A stretch of 64,000 nt of DNA from Paratinospora sagittata (lineage: Eukaryota; Streptophyta; Magnoliopsida; Ranunculales; Menispermaceae), in the NCBI GenBank assembly GCA_035771175.1, contig CM069605.1, positions 18,058,288-18,122,287 on the forward strand. The letters are read 5' to 3'. The notes under the pieces are model-generated. The model made no database searches. It saw nothing but the letters and a program-made list of their open reading frames with translations, and had not been told where the DNA came from. Position numbers and translations under genes: made by a program. Within the stretch, counting starts at the first letter, position 1, and every line of letters begins with the position of its first letter. Positions 9,941 through 20,874 of the stretch are shown here, piece after piece.

Positions 9941-10678
9941 AAGTACATTTCCTTTGTTCAATACCATGGTGCATGTCTTGTTCGATTCAGGTGCTACACA
10001 TTCTTTTATATCGTCTACATTGGTAAGACATTTAGGGTTACATCCTGAACCTACAGCACTCACAATCCATGTCACATCCCCGTTGGGATCTAGTACTGAC
10101 GTGAATTTGTAGTTCTCTCGATGTGAGGTTCGAATGTCAGAACAAATAATATATGCAGATCTTTTTGTGATGGACATTGAAGACTTTGACATCATCCTCG
10201 GCATGGACTGGCTCGCACAACTAAATGCAAAGATCGATTGTATGAAGAAGCAAATCCAGTTAACCTTGCCCACGGGGGAGTTTGTCAAGATTCAGGGAAC
10301 GAGGAAATGGATACACAACTCGACTGTTGCACTTCCAAGGCACAACTTCGAGCTCTATCTCTTGGTGAAGAAAATGACTCACCAGCAATGTACCCTCTCG
10401 AAGTACACGATGTCCCGGTAATATCTGAATTCCCAACAGTCTTTCTAAATGACCTTCCTGGTCTACCTCCGGTTAGGGAATTCGATTTTGAAGTCAACCT
10501 CATACCTGGAACAGGGCCTATCTCAATTCCACCATACAGAATGTCAAATGTCAAGCTGGTCGAATTGGACAAACAACTGAAGGAATTAGAGAGTCATGGC
10601 TTCATCAGAAAAATTACATCACCCTGGGGCGCTCCAGTTCTGTTTGTTCGTAAAAAGGATGGTTCGTTATGACTTTGC
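9941..10678 (+). pseudogene. Chromovirus B protease and start of reverse transcriptase
   Basis: The aspartic protease motif LFDSGATHSFIS lies at about 9975, followed by DIILGMDWL near 10190. The RT N-terminus (FLNDLPGLPPVREFDFEVNL, then [19 protein letters not shown]) follows. The frame has a stop near 10110, a frame change near 10300-10400, and TGA at 10671 where relatives have CGA (Arg), consistent with CpG deamination. After the next LC codons the sequence switches to element C. The rest of RT and part of RNase H (~230 codons) are missing on the other side of C, so a deletion accompanied the rearrangement. Confidence 0.85.
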
Positions 10679-10695
10679 AAAACCTAGTAAAATTT

Positions 10696-10710
10696 GGCTC
10701 TCATACCAAC
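10696..10710 (-). other. Relic primer-binding site of C
   Basis: On the minus strand this reads GTTGGTATGAGAGCC, one base different from the initiator tRNA-Met site in element D. It abuts the LTR start at 10711. Confidence 0.8.
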
Positions 10711-11430
10711 TTTGGCGACCCCGCACCCCCAACCACCAACCCCTCTAGGAATGGCGTGCGGAATGCCGGGGCGGGACACCCGACAAAGGCATCTCAAACC
10801 AGTCCTCAACCCTCGTGAGGTGGTTGAGACCCTACGAGCCTTATCCCAAACAACGACATAATATAAACAGGTACTAAACAAAACTACCAACCGTATTAAT
10901 CATCCAAGACAAAAGATACTCCATAAAAATGAACCATAAATAAAATCGTCATAATCCCTACAGTCCATCAAGATTGACATACACTTAAAGTCCAAAACTA
11001 TGGGTACAAAAAAAACCTCATATACCCACATGGTCTATCTAACAAGTCCCAACTCACCCATACTACAATGCGGTAAGTGTTATAATTAAATAGTCCAAAA
11101 TATAATACATCATAATTTAAAACACAGTTCAATCAAAATGCCTCTCAACTCACATCGAGGCATTGGATTCTCTCGCCGGCACGACCCTCAAGATATGACT
11201 ACTCTTTTGCCTTTATTCAGGACAAAAGGACTTGAAAGAGGAAAATGAGGGTGAACCAACGGTGCCTAGTGAATAGAATTCAAATATGCTATCAATACTC
11301 ATCAATAAATATCATGTATGCATGTCAATGTGTAGCATGATTAAAAGCTTATAACATATAGATATCAAAGTATTTAAAATAAGTTCGATGCAAGTAAAAG
11401 CTTATCAATTTAGATCCACATTCCACATGC

Positions 11431-11540
11431 ATTGGGGTTACTAGTGCACTTCTATTTCACCGTACCGTTCTCATCCCCAATCATGTTATTTTGGGGTTAC
11501 TAAAGCACGTCTATTTCACCGTACCGTTCTCATCCCCAAA
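11431..11540 (-). repeat. Paired hairpin modules in LTR C
   Basis: Unit a pairs ATTGGGG (11431) with CCCCAAT (11475). Unit b pairs TTTGGGG (11490) with CCCCAAA (11534). The 37-nt loops are nearly identical. The outer A-T pair is replaced by T-A, so pairing is kept. D LTRs keep two TTGGG/CCCAA units at about 47270-47370 and 54617-54718. Confidence 0.7.
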
Positions 11541-13009
11541 TATTTCCTTTTTAAAACCCTCCTATGACAAGGTTAAGTCCCCCTATTAGCCAGATAGATG
11601 GGCCCAACCAAAGTCATAAGGTTTTCTCAAATTCATGCATCATTCAAAACATTAGGACACATTCATGCTTTCAACATACAATTTACATAAGTGAAATGAT
11701 GACATAAAAGATATAATCATAAATGAAGTCTACTCACTACCAAGCCTCGCGAGAGTATCTAACCACAGACGGCCACCAAACCGAATCAACGCAATCAATA
11801 TCCTAAAACATTCATCAATATCCTACCATACATCAATTTCTATGCTCAATTACATAGACATTACGCATCAACCCTAAATCAACCCACATATAGACAATAG
11901 GCCTAAATCCCATCTAATCCCATCATTCAACTCAAATCACATGACTTAGGCCTCTAATGCATAGTTCTCATTCATAAACCATTCAATTAATCGAAAATAC
12001 TGATTTTCAATTCCTTAGGTATAAACATGTCCAAATTGGGTCACTTGATCACAAGTAGGCCTAACCCATGATATGGTCACAACCACCAAATCAATAGCAT
12101 AATCAACCCTTATCATGCTTAATTAAACATAAGTTGCATCAATTCAATGATTCTAAGCCAAAAGCATCAAAAGCCCTAAAATATGAAAATTTTCATACTT
12201 AGGCCATATTGCCGATTTACAGTAGGTCACCATGTTCAGCCATGTATATCATTGATTTTGCATCATGGGTTCATCAACAATGGCAACTAGGTCAACATAG
12301 TTGACATGCAAGCTATTTGGAAAGGTCTAAGTTCATATTCTAAATTTAGGTCTAATACAAACAACCCTACAATTCTTCATTTGATATTCTGTTCAGATGT
12401 ATCAATCTACCAACAGACATATTTAATCAAAAAATCAACCGTACATATTGAAGTATGTTACGAAACAAACCTTCTGTCCAAAACTCAGCTGAATCCAACG
12501 ATGGACCAAAACGATCAGCTAATTTGATGAACAAGTCTCTAATAAGACAATTTCTCCTTTCCTGCTGCACATAGTCGACCTCAGATGACTATATCACAGA
12601 ACATACTTAACCCATAAACATCTCCACCGTTAATAATGCAGAAAGATCCGTGGTAAACCACATTTCCAAATATCATATCTATCCAACGGTATATTTAGGA
12701 GATCTATTTTGATCTAAACTGCGCGAGAAATCCAGACTTTCTGACCAGTTTTTTTTTTAGAGGTTATATCTCTTAGACTAAACCTCCAATCAAGATCTCC
12801 ACCATCCAGAATGCATAACCATCACATACGAACTTGCTGACAAAGTTTGAGCTCAATCTAACCATATATCCTTAAGGTCCAGCTCTTTGATGAACACTTT
12901 GTTTAGATTCTCTTCAGAGCAACTCCCTCTTTCTTTCTCTTCTTCTTTCCTTTCTCTTCTTTTTTCCTTTCTCTCTACTCATCTCACCCTCTAGGACTTC
13001 CTTGGGGAA

Positions 13010-13435
13010 GAGAACTAGGGCATGGGACACTTGTCCACTCTCATGCACCAACCTTGACATGTGTTGGAGAGGAGAAATGGGGCATGGGACACTTGTCCAT
13101 TTTCATGCACCAACTTGACATGTATTGGAGAAGAGAAATGGGGCATGGAACACTTGTCCATTCTCATGCACCAACTTGACATGTGTTGGTCTCATGCACC
13201 AACTTGACATGTGTTAGAGAAGAGAAATGGGGCATGAGACACTTGTCCATTTTCATGCATCAACTTGACATGTATTGGAGAAGAGAAATGGGGCATGGGG
13301 ACACTTGTCCATTCTCATGCACCAACTTGACATGTGTTGGTCTCATGCATCAACTTGACATGTGTTGGAGAAAAGAAATGGGGCATGGGACACTTGTCCA
13401 TTCTCATGCACCAGCTTGACATGTGTTGGTCTCAT
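13010..13435. repeat. ~60-bp minisatellite in LTR C (6 units)
   Basis: Six copies of a unit containing GGGCATGGGACACTTGTCC, followed by CATGCACCAACTTGACATG and GGAGAAGAGAAATG. Some carry an extra ~28-bp sub-unit (GGTCTCATGCACC). The D LTRs hold a single unit near 49110 and 56430. Confidence 0.9.
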
Positions 13436-13807
13436 ACTACCCATACCAACCACATGCACTTTAACCAATCTCATGCTCCCATGTATTTTAAATGTCCAAT
13501 CCATTTAATACACCAAATTTTCATTCTCATTTATCCTTTTATTCAATCAATCCTAACCCATATCAATTCATGGTTTAATGGGCCCATGCATAAATAATAA
13601 CATATGGATTATACTTTAATTTAACATGACCCATATACAATTTATAATGCACATATTTATATACATTATCAAACATCAAATATACAAACATTAAACAACC
13701 ATCAAACAAACACCAAACATATCAAGGCAACACATAGAGTTTGGGCAAAATGCAATTGGGTTATGGGCTAGATGAAATAATTTTCGGGGCGTCACATCAC
13801 ACCCACC

Positions 13808-16800
13808 TTAGAATGAACTTCGTCCTCGAAGTTTTAAGGTTAAGAAATTACCTAAGTCCATAAACTCGGCAAAGTGCTCCATCATGTAGTCCTCACGCTC
13901 CCAAGTAATTTGTTTCTCGCCGTGGAACTGTCATCTCACCTTAACCATCAGAATCTCGCGGTTACGTAACCTTTGGACCTTCCGGTCAAGTATCTGAATA
14001 GGTTTCTCATCATAAGTCCCATCCTGCCTCAGTTCAATGTTCCTCCAGTCCAAGACGTGATCAAAATCACTCTTGTACACTCTCAGCATTGACACATGAA
14101 AGACATTGTGGACTGCTGCTAACTGAGGTGGCAAGGCTAATCGGTAAGCGACGGGGCCAATTTGTTCTAAAACCTCGAACGACCCAATAAATCTCGGAGC
14201 GAGCTTGCCTCTTATCCCAAATCTCATCTGGCCCTTCTGAGGTGAGACCTTCAATAAAACTTGGTTACCCACCTCGAACTCTACTGTCTTCCGCTTGGCA
14301 TCAACGTAACTCTTCTGCCTGTCTTGGGCTACCTTCATATTATGCTTGATCATCTTAATCTTCTCTGTGTGTTCTTGTACAAACTCTGGTCCCATCACTG
14401 CAATATCCCGTACATCCGTCCAACAGACCGGAGATCTACAGGGTTGACCATACGATGCCTCAAAAGGATCCATGCTAATACTGGACAGATAGCTGTTGTT
14501 GTACGCGAACTCACACAGATGTATGTACTCCTCCCAGGTACCACTAGACTCAAGGACACAAGCTCGAAGCATATCCTCCAAAATCGATATCAACCTCTCA
14601 GACTGGCCATCCGTCTGAGGGTGAAAAGCGGTACTGAGATCTAGTCTAGTGCCGAGCTGCCTCTGCAACCCCTGCCAGAATACCGATGTAAACCATGGAT
14701 CTCTATCTGACACAATTGAAACTGGCACTCCATGTAATCTGACCATCTCCCGCATATAGAGTTTGCTCAGCTTGTCCATAGAATCCCTAGTGTTCACCGG
14801 TAGAAAGTGAGCGGACTTAGTCAAGCGATCAATAATAACCCAAACAGCATTATGTCTCCTCGAGGTGTTGGGTAATCCCACAACAAAGTCCATAGTGACA
14901 TGCTCCCACTTCCACTCAGGAATGGCAAGCGGTTGCATCTGCCCTCCGGGCCTCTGATGCTCAGCCTTGACTCTCTGACAGATCTCACACCTCTGAATGA
15001 ACTGAGCTATCTCTCTCTTCATGTCGGGCCACCAATACATTCTTTTCATATCATGATACGTCTTGGTTCTGCCAGGATGAATAGCATAATGAGATCTGTG
15101 AGCCTCTTGGAGAACACTCTGTCTGAGTCGTGGATCTGCGGGAACCCATAAACGTTCCCTAAATCTCAAGGCACCATCAGATGACAAGTGCCAATCAGTA
15201 AAATCACTGTTCTCAGCCCAAGACTTGTACATCACATAATCAACGTCAAGTCTTTGTTGGTCAATCACCTCCTGGACTTGTGTAGGCTGAGCTCTCATCT
15301 GAGCACATATCACAATCTAATCTGAAGGGGTAGCACATATACTCATAACCGTAGCCGCCTCAAGTAGTCTCCACTCATGAGACATTTGGCGTGCTACCAT
15401 AACTGTCTCTACCCGCTTCCTGCTCAACGCATCAGCCACTACATTGGCTTTACTTGGGTGGTATTCCAATGTAAAATCATAGTCTTTGAGGAGCTCTAAC
15501 CACCTTCTCTGCCTCATGTTCAATTCCTTATGAGAGAACAAGTACTTGAGGCTCTTATGGTCAGAATACAAAGTGAATCTCTCACCATAGAGATAATGCC
15601 TCCAAATTTTCAAAGCAAAAACCACTGCTGCCAGTTCTAAGTCAGGAACAGGATAGTTCTTTTCATGCACCTTCAACTACCTCGATGCATAAGCAATGAC
15701 CCTATCCTTCTGCATCAACACGCAACCCAAGCCGATACGAGAGACATCAGTGTAGATAACCAACTCTTGATCAGGCTCTGGCAAAATCAACACAGGCGTA
15801 GATGTCAATCTTTTATTCAGCTCTGAAAAGGCATTCTCACACTCCTCAATCCATACAAAGGACACATCTTTCTGGGTGAGCCTAGTCATAGGCGTAGCTA
15901 TCTTGGAGAATCCCTGAACGAATCTCCTATAGTAACCAGCTAACCCAAGAAAACTTCTGATCTTAGTCTCTGTGGTAGGCCTAGGCCAACTGATAATGGC
16001 TCCAACCTTAGACGGATCAACTGAAATCCCCTCAGAACTCACCACATGACCTAAGAACTTCACTTCGGTGATCCAAAACTCACACTTGCCCAGCTTTGCA
16101 TATAGCCTATGCTCTCTCAGAGTCTGTAAGGTCACTCTGAGGTGTTCCTTATGCTTGGCCCGAGTCTTGGAATACACCAATATGTCATCAATGAAGACGA
16201 TGACAAACTTATCCAGATACTGCCTAAAGACCCTCTGCATCAGGTCCATGAACATCGCCGCTGCATTAGTCACACCAAATGGCATCACAAGGAACTCATA
16301 ATGTCCATAGCGGGTTCTGAATGTTGTCTTAGGCATATCCTCCTCCCTGATCCTCAGCTGATGATACCCAGAGCGCAAATCAATCTTTGAAAAATACCTC
16401 ACTCTCCTCAATTGATCAAACAAGTCATCAATCTTTGGGAGAGGATACTTGTTCTTGATGGTCACCCTGTTCAATTGGCGATAGTCGATGCACAACCGCA
16501 AGCTCCCATCTTTCTTTTTCACAAAAAAAACTGGAGCTCCTCAGGGTGACACGCTCGGGCAAATAAAGCCCTTAGCCAATAACTCCTCGAGCTGTTTCTG
16601 CAACTCTCTCAACTCGGCTGGCGCCATTCTATATGGTGCCATGGAGATAGGCTTCGTGCCAGGGACTAGTTCAATAATGAAATCGATCTCTCGCTTCGGT
16701 GGTAATCCTGGAAGATCCGCAGGGAACACATCTGGAAAGTCCCTAACAATGGCAATATCCTCAAGTATCACCTCAATAGTCTCTTCCTCATCAGGTACTA

Positions 16801-17371
16801 ACCCAGCTAAAATCTCCCTATCTCCATCAGTCACAAATCTACCCCTTGTGATTGTCTGGTCCGAAGCTCTACCCTGTAGTGTAAAAACTGGGTGTCCGGG
16901 GATCTAGAAAATGATTATCTTCGCACCACAGTCAACAACTGCATGATAAGCCGCGAGCCAATCCATCCCTAGAATTGCATCAAACTCTAAAAACTCTAGG
17001 ACTCAAAAGTCAACAGGCAACTCAACATCACCAATCTGAACCACACACTGGCTACAGATCATGTTCAGGTAGATCCTCTCCCCAGCTACAGTACTCACCA
17101 CTAACCATGTACTAGCCCTAATGGGAGTCAAATGCAAACTATCTACCATACGTCCAGATATGAATGATAATGTAGACCCAACATCAAATAATACATGCAT
17201 AAAAGCACCACAAATAATAAGAGTACCTTCCACCAAAGTCCTGGATACTGTCAGGTCTGGCTCCGTAGCTGCCTTCGCTGTCTCTCTGGCGCTGGACTGC
17301 TGCACAAATCCCTAAGCTCTCTGAAAACTTGGACACTCTAACTTCCTATGCCCAGCCTGCCCACATTGATA
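13808..17371 (-). pseudogene. Chromovirus C gag zinc knuckle to pol end, seven nonsense codons, one frame
   Basis: Reads right to left: zinc knuckle (CYQCGQAGHRKLEC, ~17345), protease ([12 protein letters not shown], ~17195), RT ([18 protein letters not shown]), RNase H ([24 protein letters not shown]), integrase with HHCC and the D, D and E motifs, and a chromodomain-like tail. The whole stretch stays in one frame. It is interrupted by stops at 17312, 17003, 16904, 16541, 15677, 15317 and 13931. Comparison with D shows each is a C-to-T or G-to-A change (CAG to TAG, CGA to TGA or TGG to TGA; 16904 is CAA in D, so a CAG ancestor is assumed). No internal frameshift is evident. At the very end one extra T makes the reading run on slightly relative to D. 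The gag N-terminus is deleted. Confidence 0.92.
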
Positions 17372-18010
17372 GTAGGGCATGGGACACTTGTCCACTCTCA
17401 TGCACCAACCTTGACATGTGTTGGAGAGGAGAAATGGGGCATGGGACACTTGTCCATTTTCATGCACCAAATTGACATGTATTGGAGAAGAGAAATGGGG
17501 CATGGAACACTTGTCCATTCTCATGCACCAACTTGACATGTGTTGGTCTCATGCACCAACTTGACATGTGTTGGAGAAGAAAAATGGGGCATGGGACACT
17601 TGTCCATTTTCATGCATCAACTTGACATGTATTGGAGAAGAGAAATGGGGCATGAGACACTTGTCCACTCTCATGCATCAACCTTGACATGTGTTGGAGA
17701 GGAGAAATGGGGCATGGGACACTTGACATGTATTGGATAAGAGAAATGGGGCATGGAACACTTGTCCATTCTCATGCACCAACTTGACATGTGTTGGAGA
17801 AGAGAAATGGGGCATGGGACACTTGTCCATTTTCATGCATCAACTTGACATGTATTGGAGAAGAGAAATGGGGCATGGGACACTTGTCCATTCTCATGCA
17901 CCAACTTGACATGTGTTGGTCTCATGCACCAACTTGACATGTGTTGGAGAAGAGAAATGGGGCATGGGACACTTGTCCATTTTCATGCATCAACTTGACA
18001 TGTGTTGGTC
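17372..18010. repeat. ~60-bp minisatellite in right LTR of C (about 10 units)
   Basis: Same unit as 13010-13435 but more copies. The sixth unit is internally deleted (GGGACACTTGACATG). Confidence 0.9.
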
Positions 18011-18374
18011 TCATACTACCCATACCAACCACATGCACTGTAACCAATCTCATGCTCCCATATATTTTAAATGTCCAATCCATTTAATACACCAAATTTT
18101 CTTTCTCATTTATCCTTTTATTCAATCAATCCTAACCCACATCAATTCATGGTTTAATGGGCCCATGCAATAATAATAACATATGCATTATACTTTAATT
18201 TAACATGACCCATATACAATTTATAATGCACATATTTATATACATTATCAAGCATCAAATATACAAACATTAAACAACCATCAAACAAACACCAAACATA
18301 TCAAGGCAACACATAGAGTTTGGGAAAAATGCATTGGGTTATGGGCTAGATAAAATAATTTTCAGGGCGTCACA
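17372..18374 (-). mobile_element. Partial LTR of C with expanded minisatellite
   Basis: Junction at about 17372, where the zinc-knuckle sequence runs straight into the LTR at GGGCATGGGACACTTG, so gag, PBS and half the LTR are lost. The array 17372-18010 has about ten units, one truncated. The remainder matches the left LTR end and stops at GTCACA (18374). Confidence 0.88.
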
Positions 18375-20130
18375 TATGGTGTCATTACTTATACGGTGAA
18401 CGGTTTGAGGTCATCTCGGATCACAAGAGTCTTAAGTACATCAACACTCAGAGAGACCTAAACCTCCGCCAAAGACGATGGTTGGGATTCTTGAAAGATT
18501 ATGACTTTCAACTCCAGTACCATCCCGGTGAGGCCAATGTTGTGGCTGATGCCCTGAGTAGAAAATCTTATGTTGCTTGTACTCTTAACTTTGAAATGGG
18601 GAAATTGGCTACAGAGATGGAGAATCTTAACCTTCAACTAATCGAAGAGGGAGCAAGCTCAGGACTTTCTCAATTATCAACCAACTCTGAGTTGGTTCGA
18701 AAGATTTCAGCTGCTCAAGCCAATGACCCTATGTTAATGGAGAAACGAGAACTTCTACTCAGCGAACATGACCTTCCTTACTGGTCGGTCTCTGAAGACG
18801 GGGTTGTTTTCTATAAAAAAATGTCTCTGTCTACCGAACGATCTTGAGGTTCGGAACGAAGTGCTTACTGAGATGCACTGTTTGAGGTTAGCTATGCATC
18901 CTAAGGGTGACAAGATGTACAAGGATGTCAAGGGACAATTCTGGTTTTCTGGATTGAAGAAGGCGATTGCAGACTTCGTTTCTCGATGTCTCGTTTGTCA
19001 GCAAGTTAAGGCAGAACAAAAACTTCCCTCTGGACTTTTCCAGCCGTTACCTATTGGAGAATGGAAGTGGGAGAACATCGCAATGGATTTTGTTACAGCC
19101 TTACCTCTAAATAATAAAGGGCAAGATGCTATCTGGGTTATCATTGATAGACTTACAAAGTCTGCCCACTTTTTGCCAGTAAAGTTTACTGATAACCCCG
19201 CCAAACTTGCCGAACTATATGAAAGAGAGATTGTACGCCTCCATGGCATACCACTCACGATCTTCTCTGATCGAGACTCTCGATTCACATCAAAGTTTTG
19301 GCAAAGCTTCAAGAGTCGATTGGGCTTTAAGATCACCATGAGCACAACCTTTCACCCTCAGACTAATGGGCAGTCAGAACGTCATATACAAATCTTGGAG
19401 GACATGTTACGGTGTTGCATTTTGGACTTTAATGACGGATGGGCAAAGTACTTACATTTAGCCGAGTTTGCATACAACAACAGCTACCAAACTAGTATCG
19501 GCATGGCACCATACGAGGCTCTCTACGGTCGCCCTTGCAGATCTTCGGTATGCTGGTTAAATATGGTAGATCAGCCGCAGTTGGGCCCTGAACTAGTTCA
19601 AGAGACTTCTGAGAAGATCACACTAGTAAAGGAACGACTTCGTGTTGCACAAAGTCGACATAAGAGTTATGCTGACAAGCGGAGGCAGCTTCTAGAATTT
19701 GATAAGGGGGATTTGGTTTTTCTAAAAGTTTAGCCCACAAGAGGTGTCAAACGCTTTGGGATCAAAGGAAAGCTCTCCCCACGGTATATCGCTCCATTTC
19801 AGATCATTGAACGTATTGGCAAAATTGCTTATCGTCTGTCCCTTCCATCATCCATGTCTAAAGTTCATGACATTTTTCACGTATCTATGCTTCAAAAGTA
19901 TCGTCCTGATCCTTCGCATATCATCCCTCTAGTCGAGGTTTGGGTTGAGGAAGGAAATAGGTATCAGGAGAGAGCAATACAGATTTTGGATAGAAAAACT
20001 CAAGAACTACGGCGACGTAGCATACCATTTGTTAAAGTGCTCTGGGATCACCACGGAGTAGAGGAAGCAATGGGAACTAGAAGCAACAATTAAACAGAAA
20101 TACCCTGAATTGTTTTCTAGTACTAATTGA
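18375..20130 (+). pseudogene. Chromovirus B RNase H end, integrase and chromodomain-like tail
   Basis: Resumes element B right of C with [21 protein letters not shown] and [10 protein letters not shown]. An extra A in a run of seven near 18820 shifts the frame. Integrase then reads through HPKGDK, CLVCQQVK, MDFVTALP, SDRDSRFTS and GQSERHIQILEDML. TAG at 19731 replaces a Ser codon in VSPTRGVKRFG. A one-base loss near 20070 ends the local reading early, but the original tail (WELEATIKQKYPELF) is visible to TGA at 20128-20130. The chromodomain-like tail (FVKVLWDHHGVEEA) marks it as a chromovirus. Non-functional. Confidence 0.9.
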
Positions 20131-20753
20131 TTATGTGATAACTTGTACTATTTCACTTATCAATAAAATGATGAAACTTTTTTTACCAATATCTTAATAC
20201 ATCATTTCACTTGAATAACTATGCAGATGTCTTAAAATAATATCAATGGATATAGTGATGCACACACACAGTGGCCTCCTTGGCAACCTGTGGCTACTCC
20301 TCAAGAATTGGAGTCAAGTCACAACTACTTTGCATCACCAACTTCATCACCACACAGACAACGATCCTTATCGCCAGAACAATCTTGCCCAAAACAACCC
20401 CGTGCCCTCATCGTGGCAGGACCTTCTACCCAAATTGCCAGGCAGTCGGATTGGAACAACAACACGAAAAAGAATCCCACCGCTTAACCAACCTCCCCTC
20501 AAACGATGTAACCAGCGCCCTACACCACCATCTTTTAAGCAAAGGTTGGAATCTTCTGAGAACGAATCCAACTCCATTTGCTCTCCATGGTTTAATGATG
20601 TTGAGGATTCCACCGGCCACAGTGCCATTCAGGGACCACACAGGCCCTACCCTGAACTAGCAAACGATGATCCAGGCAGTGAATCTCAAGCTGATAACCA
20701 TCATGACTACTTGACCTTATTTCGAGGGAGAAATCCTTTTAAGGGGGGTAGAG
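20131..20753 (+). other. 3' untranslated region and polypurine tract of B
   Basis: Spacer between pol and the 3' LTR. It holds a 170-codon open frame (20246-20758) running into the LTR, with overlapping open frames on both strands and no recognisable domain, so I do not call it a gene. The end reads TTTCGAGGGAGAAATCC, TTTT, then AAGGGGGGTAGAG (20741-20753), the polypurine tract. Confidence 0.7.
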
Positions 20754-20800
20754 TGTAATACCCTAGGATTGCACAAAAAAAAAAAAAAATTGGGTACCTT

Positions 20801-20858
20801 CTCGAAAGTTCGGGCGCATGCCCTAACGTTCCGGCGCATGCTCGAACTGTTAGGCGCC
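20801..20858 (+). promoter_or_regulatory. Three 20-bp direct repeats upstream of the LTR B TATA box
   Basis: Units start at 20801, 20821 and 20841 with exact 20-bp spacing and share a GTTCxGGCGCATG core. Two contain the palindrome GCATGC. Their place in U3 suggests transcription-factor sites. Confidence 0.6.
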
Positions 20859-20866
20859 AAATTCTC

Positions 20867-20874
20867 TATATAAA
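20867..20874 (+). promoter_or_regulatory. TATA box of LTR B
   Basis: TATATAAA, 113 bp into the LTR and 8 bp after the 20-bp repeats. Transcription would start roughly 30 bp downstream. Confidence 0.65.

Larger units (their letters stand above)
10711..13796 (-). mobile_element. Complete LTR of chromovirus C
   Basis: About 3.09 kb, starting TTTGGCGACC on the plus strand (TGTGGCGACC in D) and ending CGGGGCGTCACA. It is colinear with both D LTRs but visibly diverged, and longer because a ~60-bp minisatellite has expanded near 13010-13435. It contains two tandem hairpins at 11431-11540. No gene is seen inside. Frames over the minisatellite merely translate the repeat. Confidence 0.9.
10679..18374 (-). 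mobile_element. Chromovirus C, rearranged, inserted in B
   Basis: Same family as D. In plus-strand order it reads: a PBS-side scrap (10679-10710), a complete LTR (10711-13796), an internal region from the pol end back to the gag zinc knuckle (13797-17371), and an LTR fragment (17372-18374). A simple insertion would not place PBS sequence outside the left LTR. The order fits a tandem LTR-internal-LTR-internal-LTR product of unequal recombination that later lost its left part together with B DNA. The right edge is a true LTR end (GTCACA) abutting RNase H of B at TATGG. Confidence 0.8.

Noticed and set aside
13183..13597. Plus-strand frames with repeated HLSIFMHQLDM-like peptides (also 17348-18173)
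   Set aside because: They are translations of the ~60-bp minisatellite in LTR C, antisense to the element, with units broken by indels.
16068..16390. Plus-strand frames antisense to C and D pol (also 51773-52441 and others)
   Set aside because: Shadow frames of the minus-strand pol genes. They recur in both copies only because the pol sequences are homologous.
20246..20758. 170-codon ORF in the 3' region of B
   Set aside because: Runs across the polypurine tract into the LTR, overlaps open frames in other phases, and has no recognisable domain. B' cannot be checked because that part is missing.
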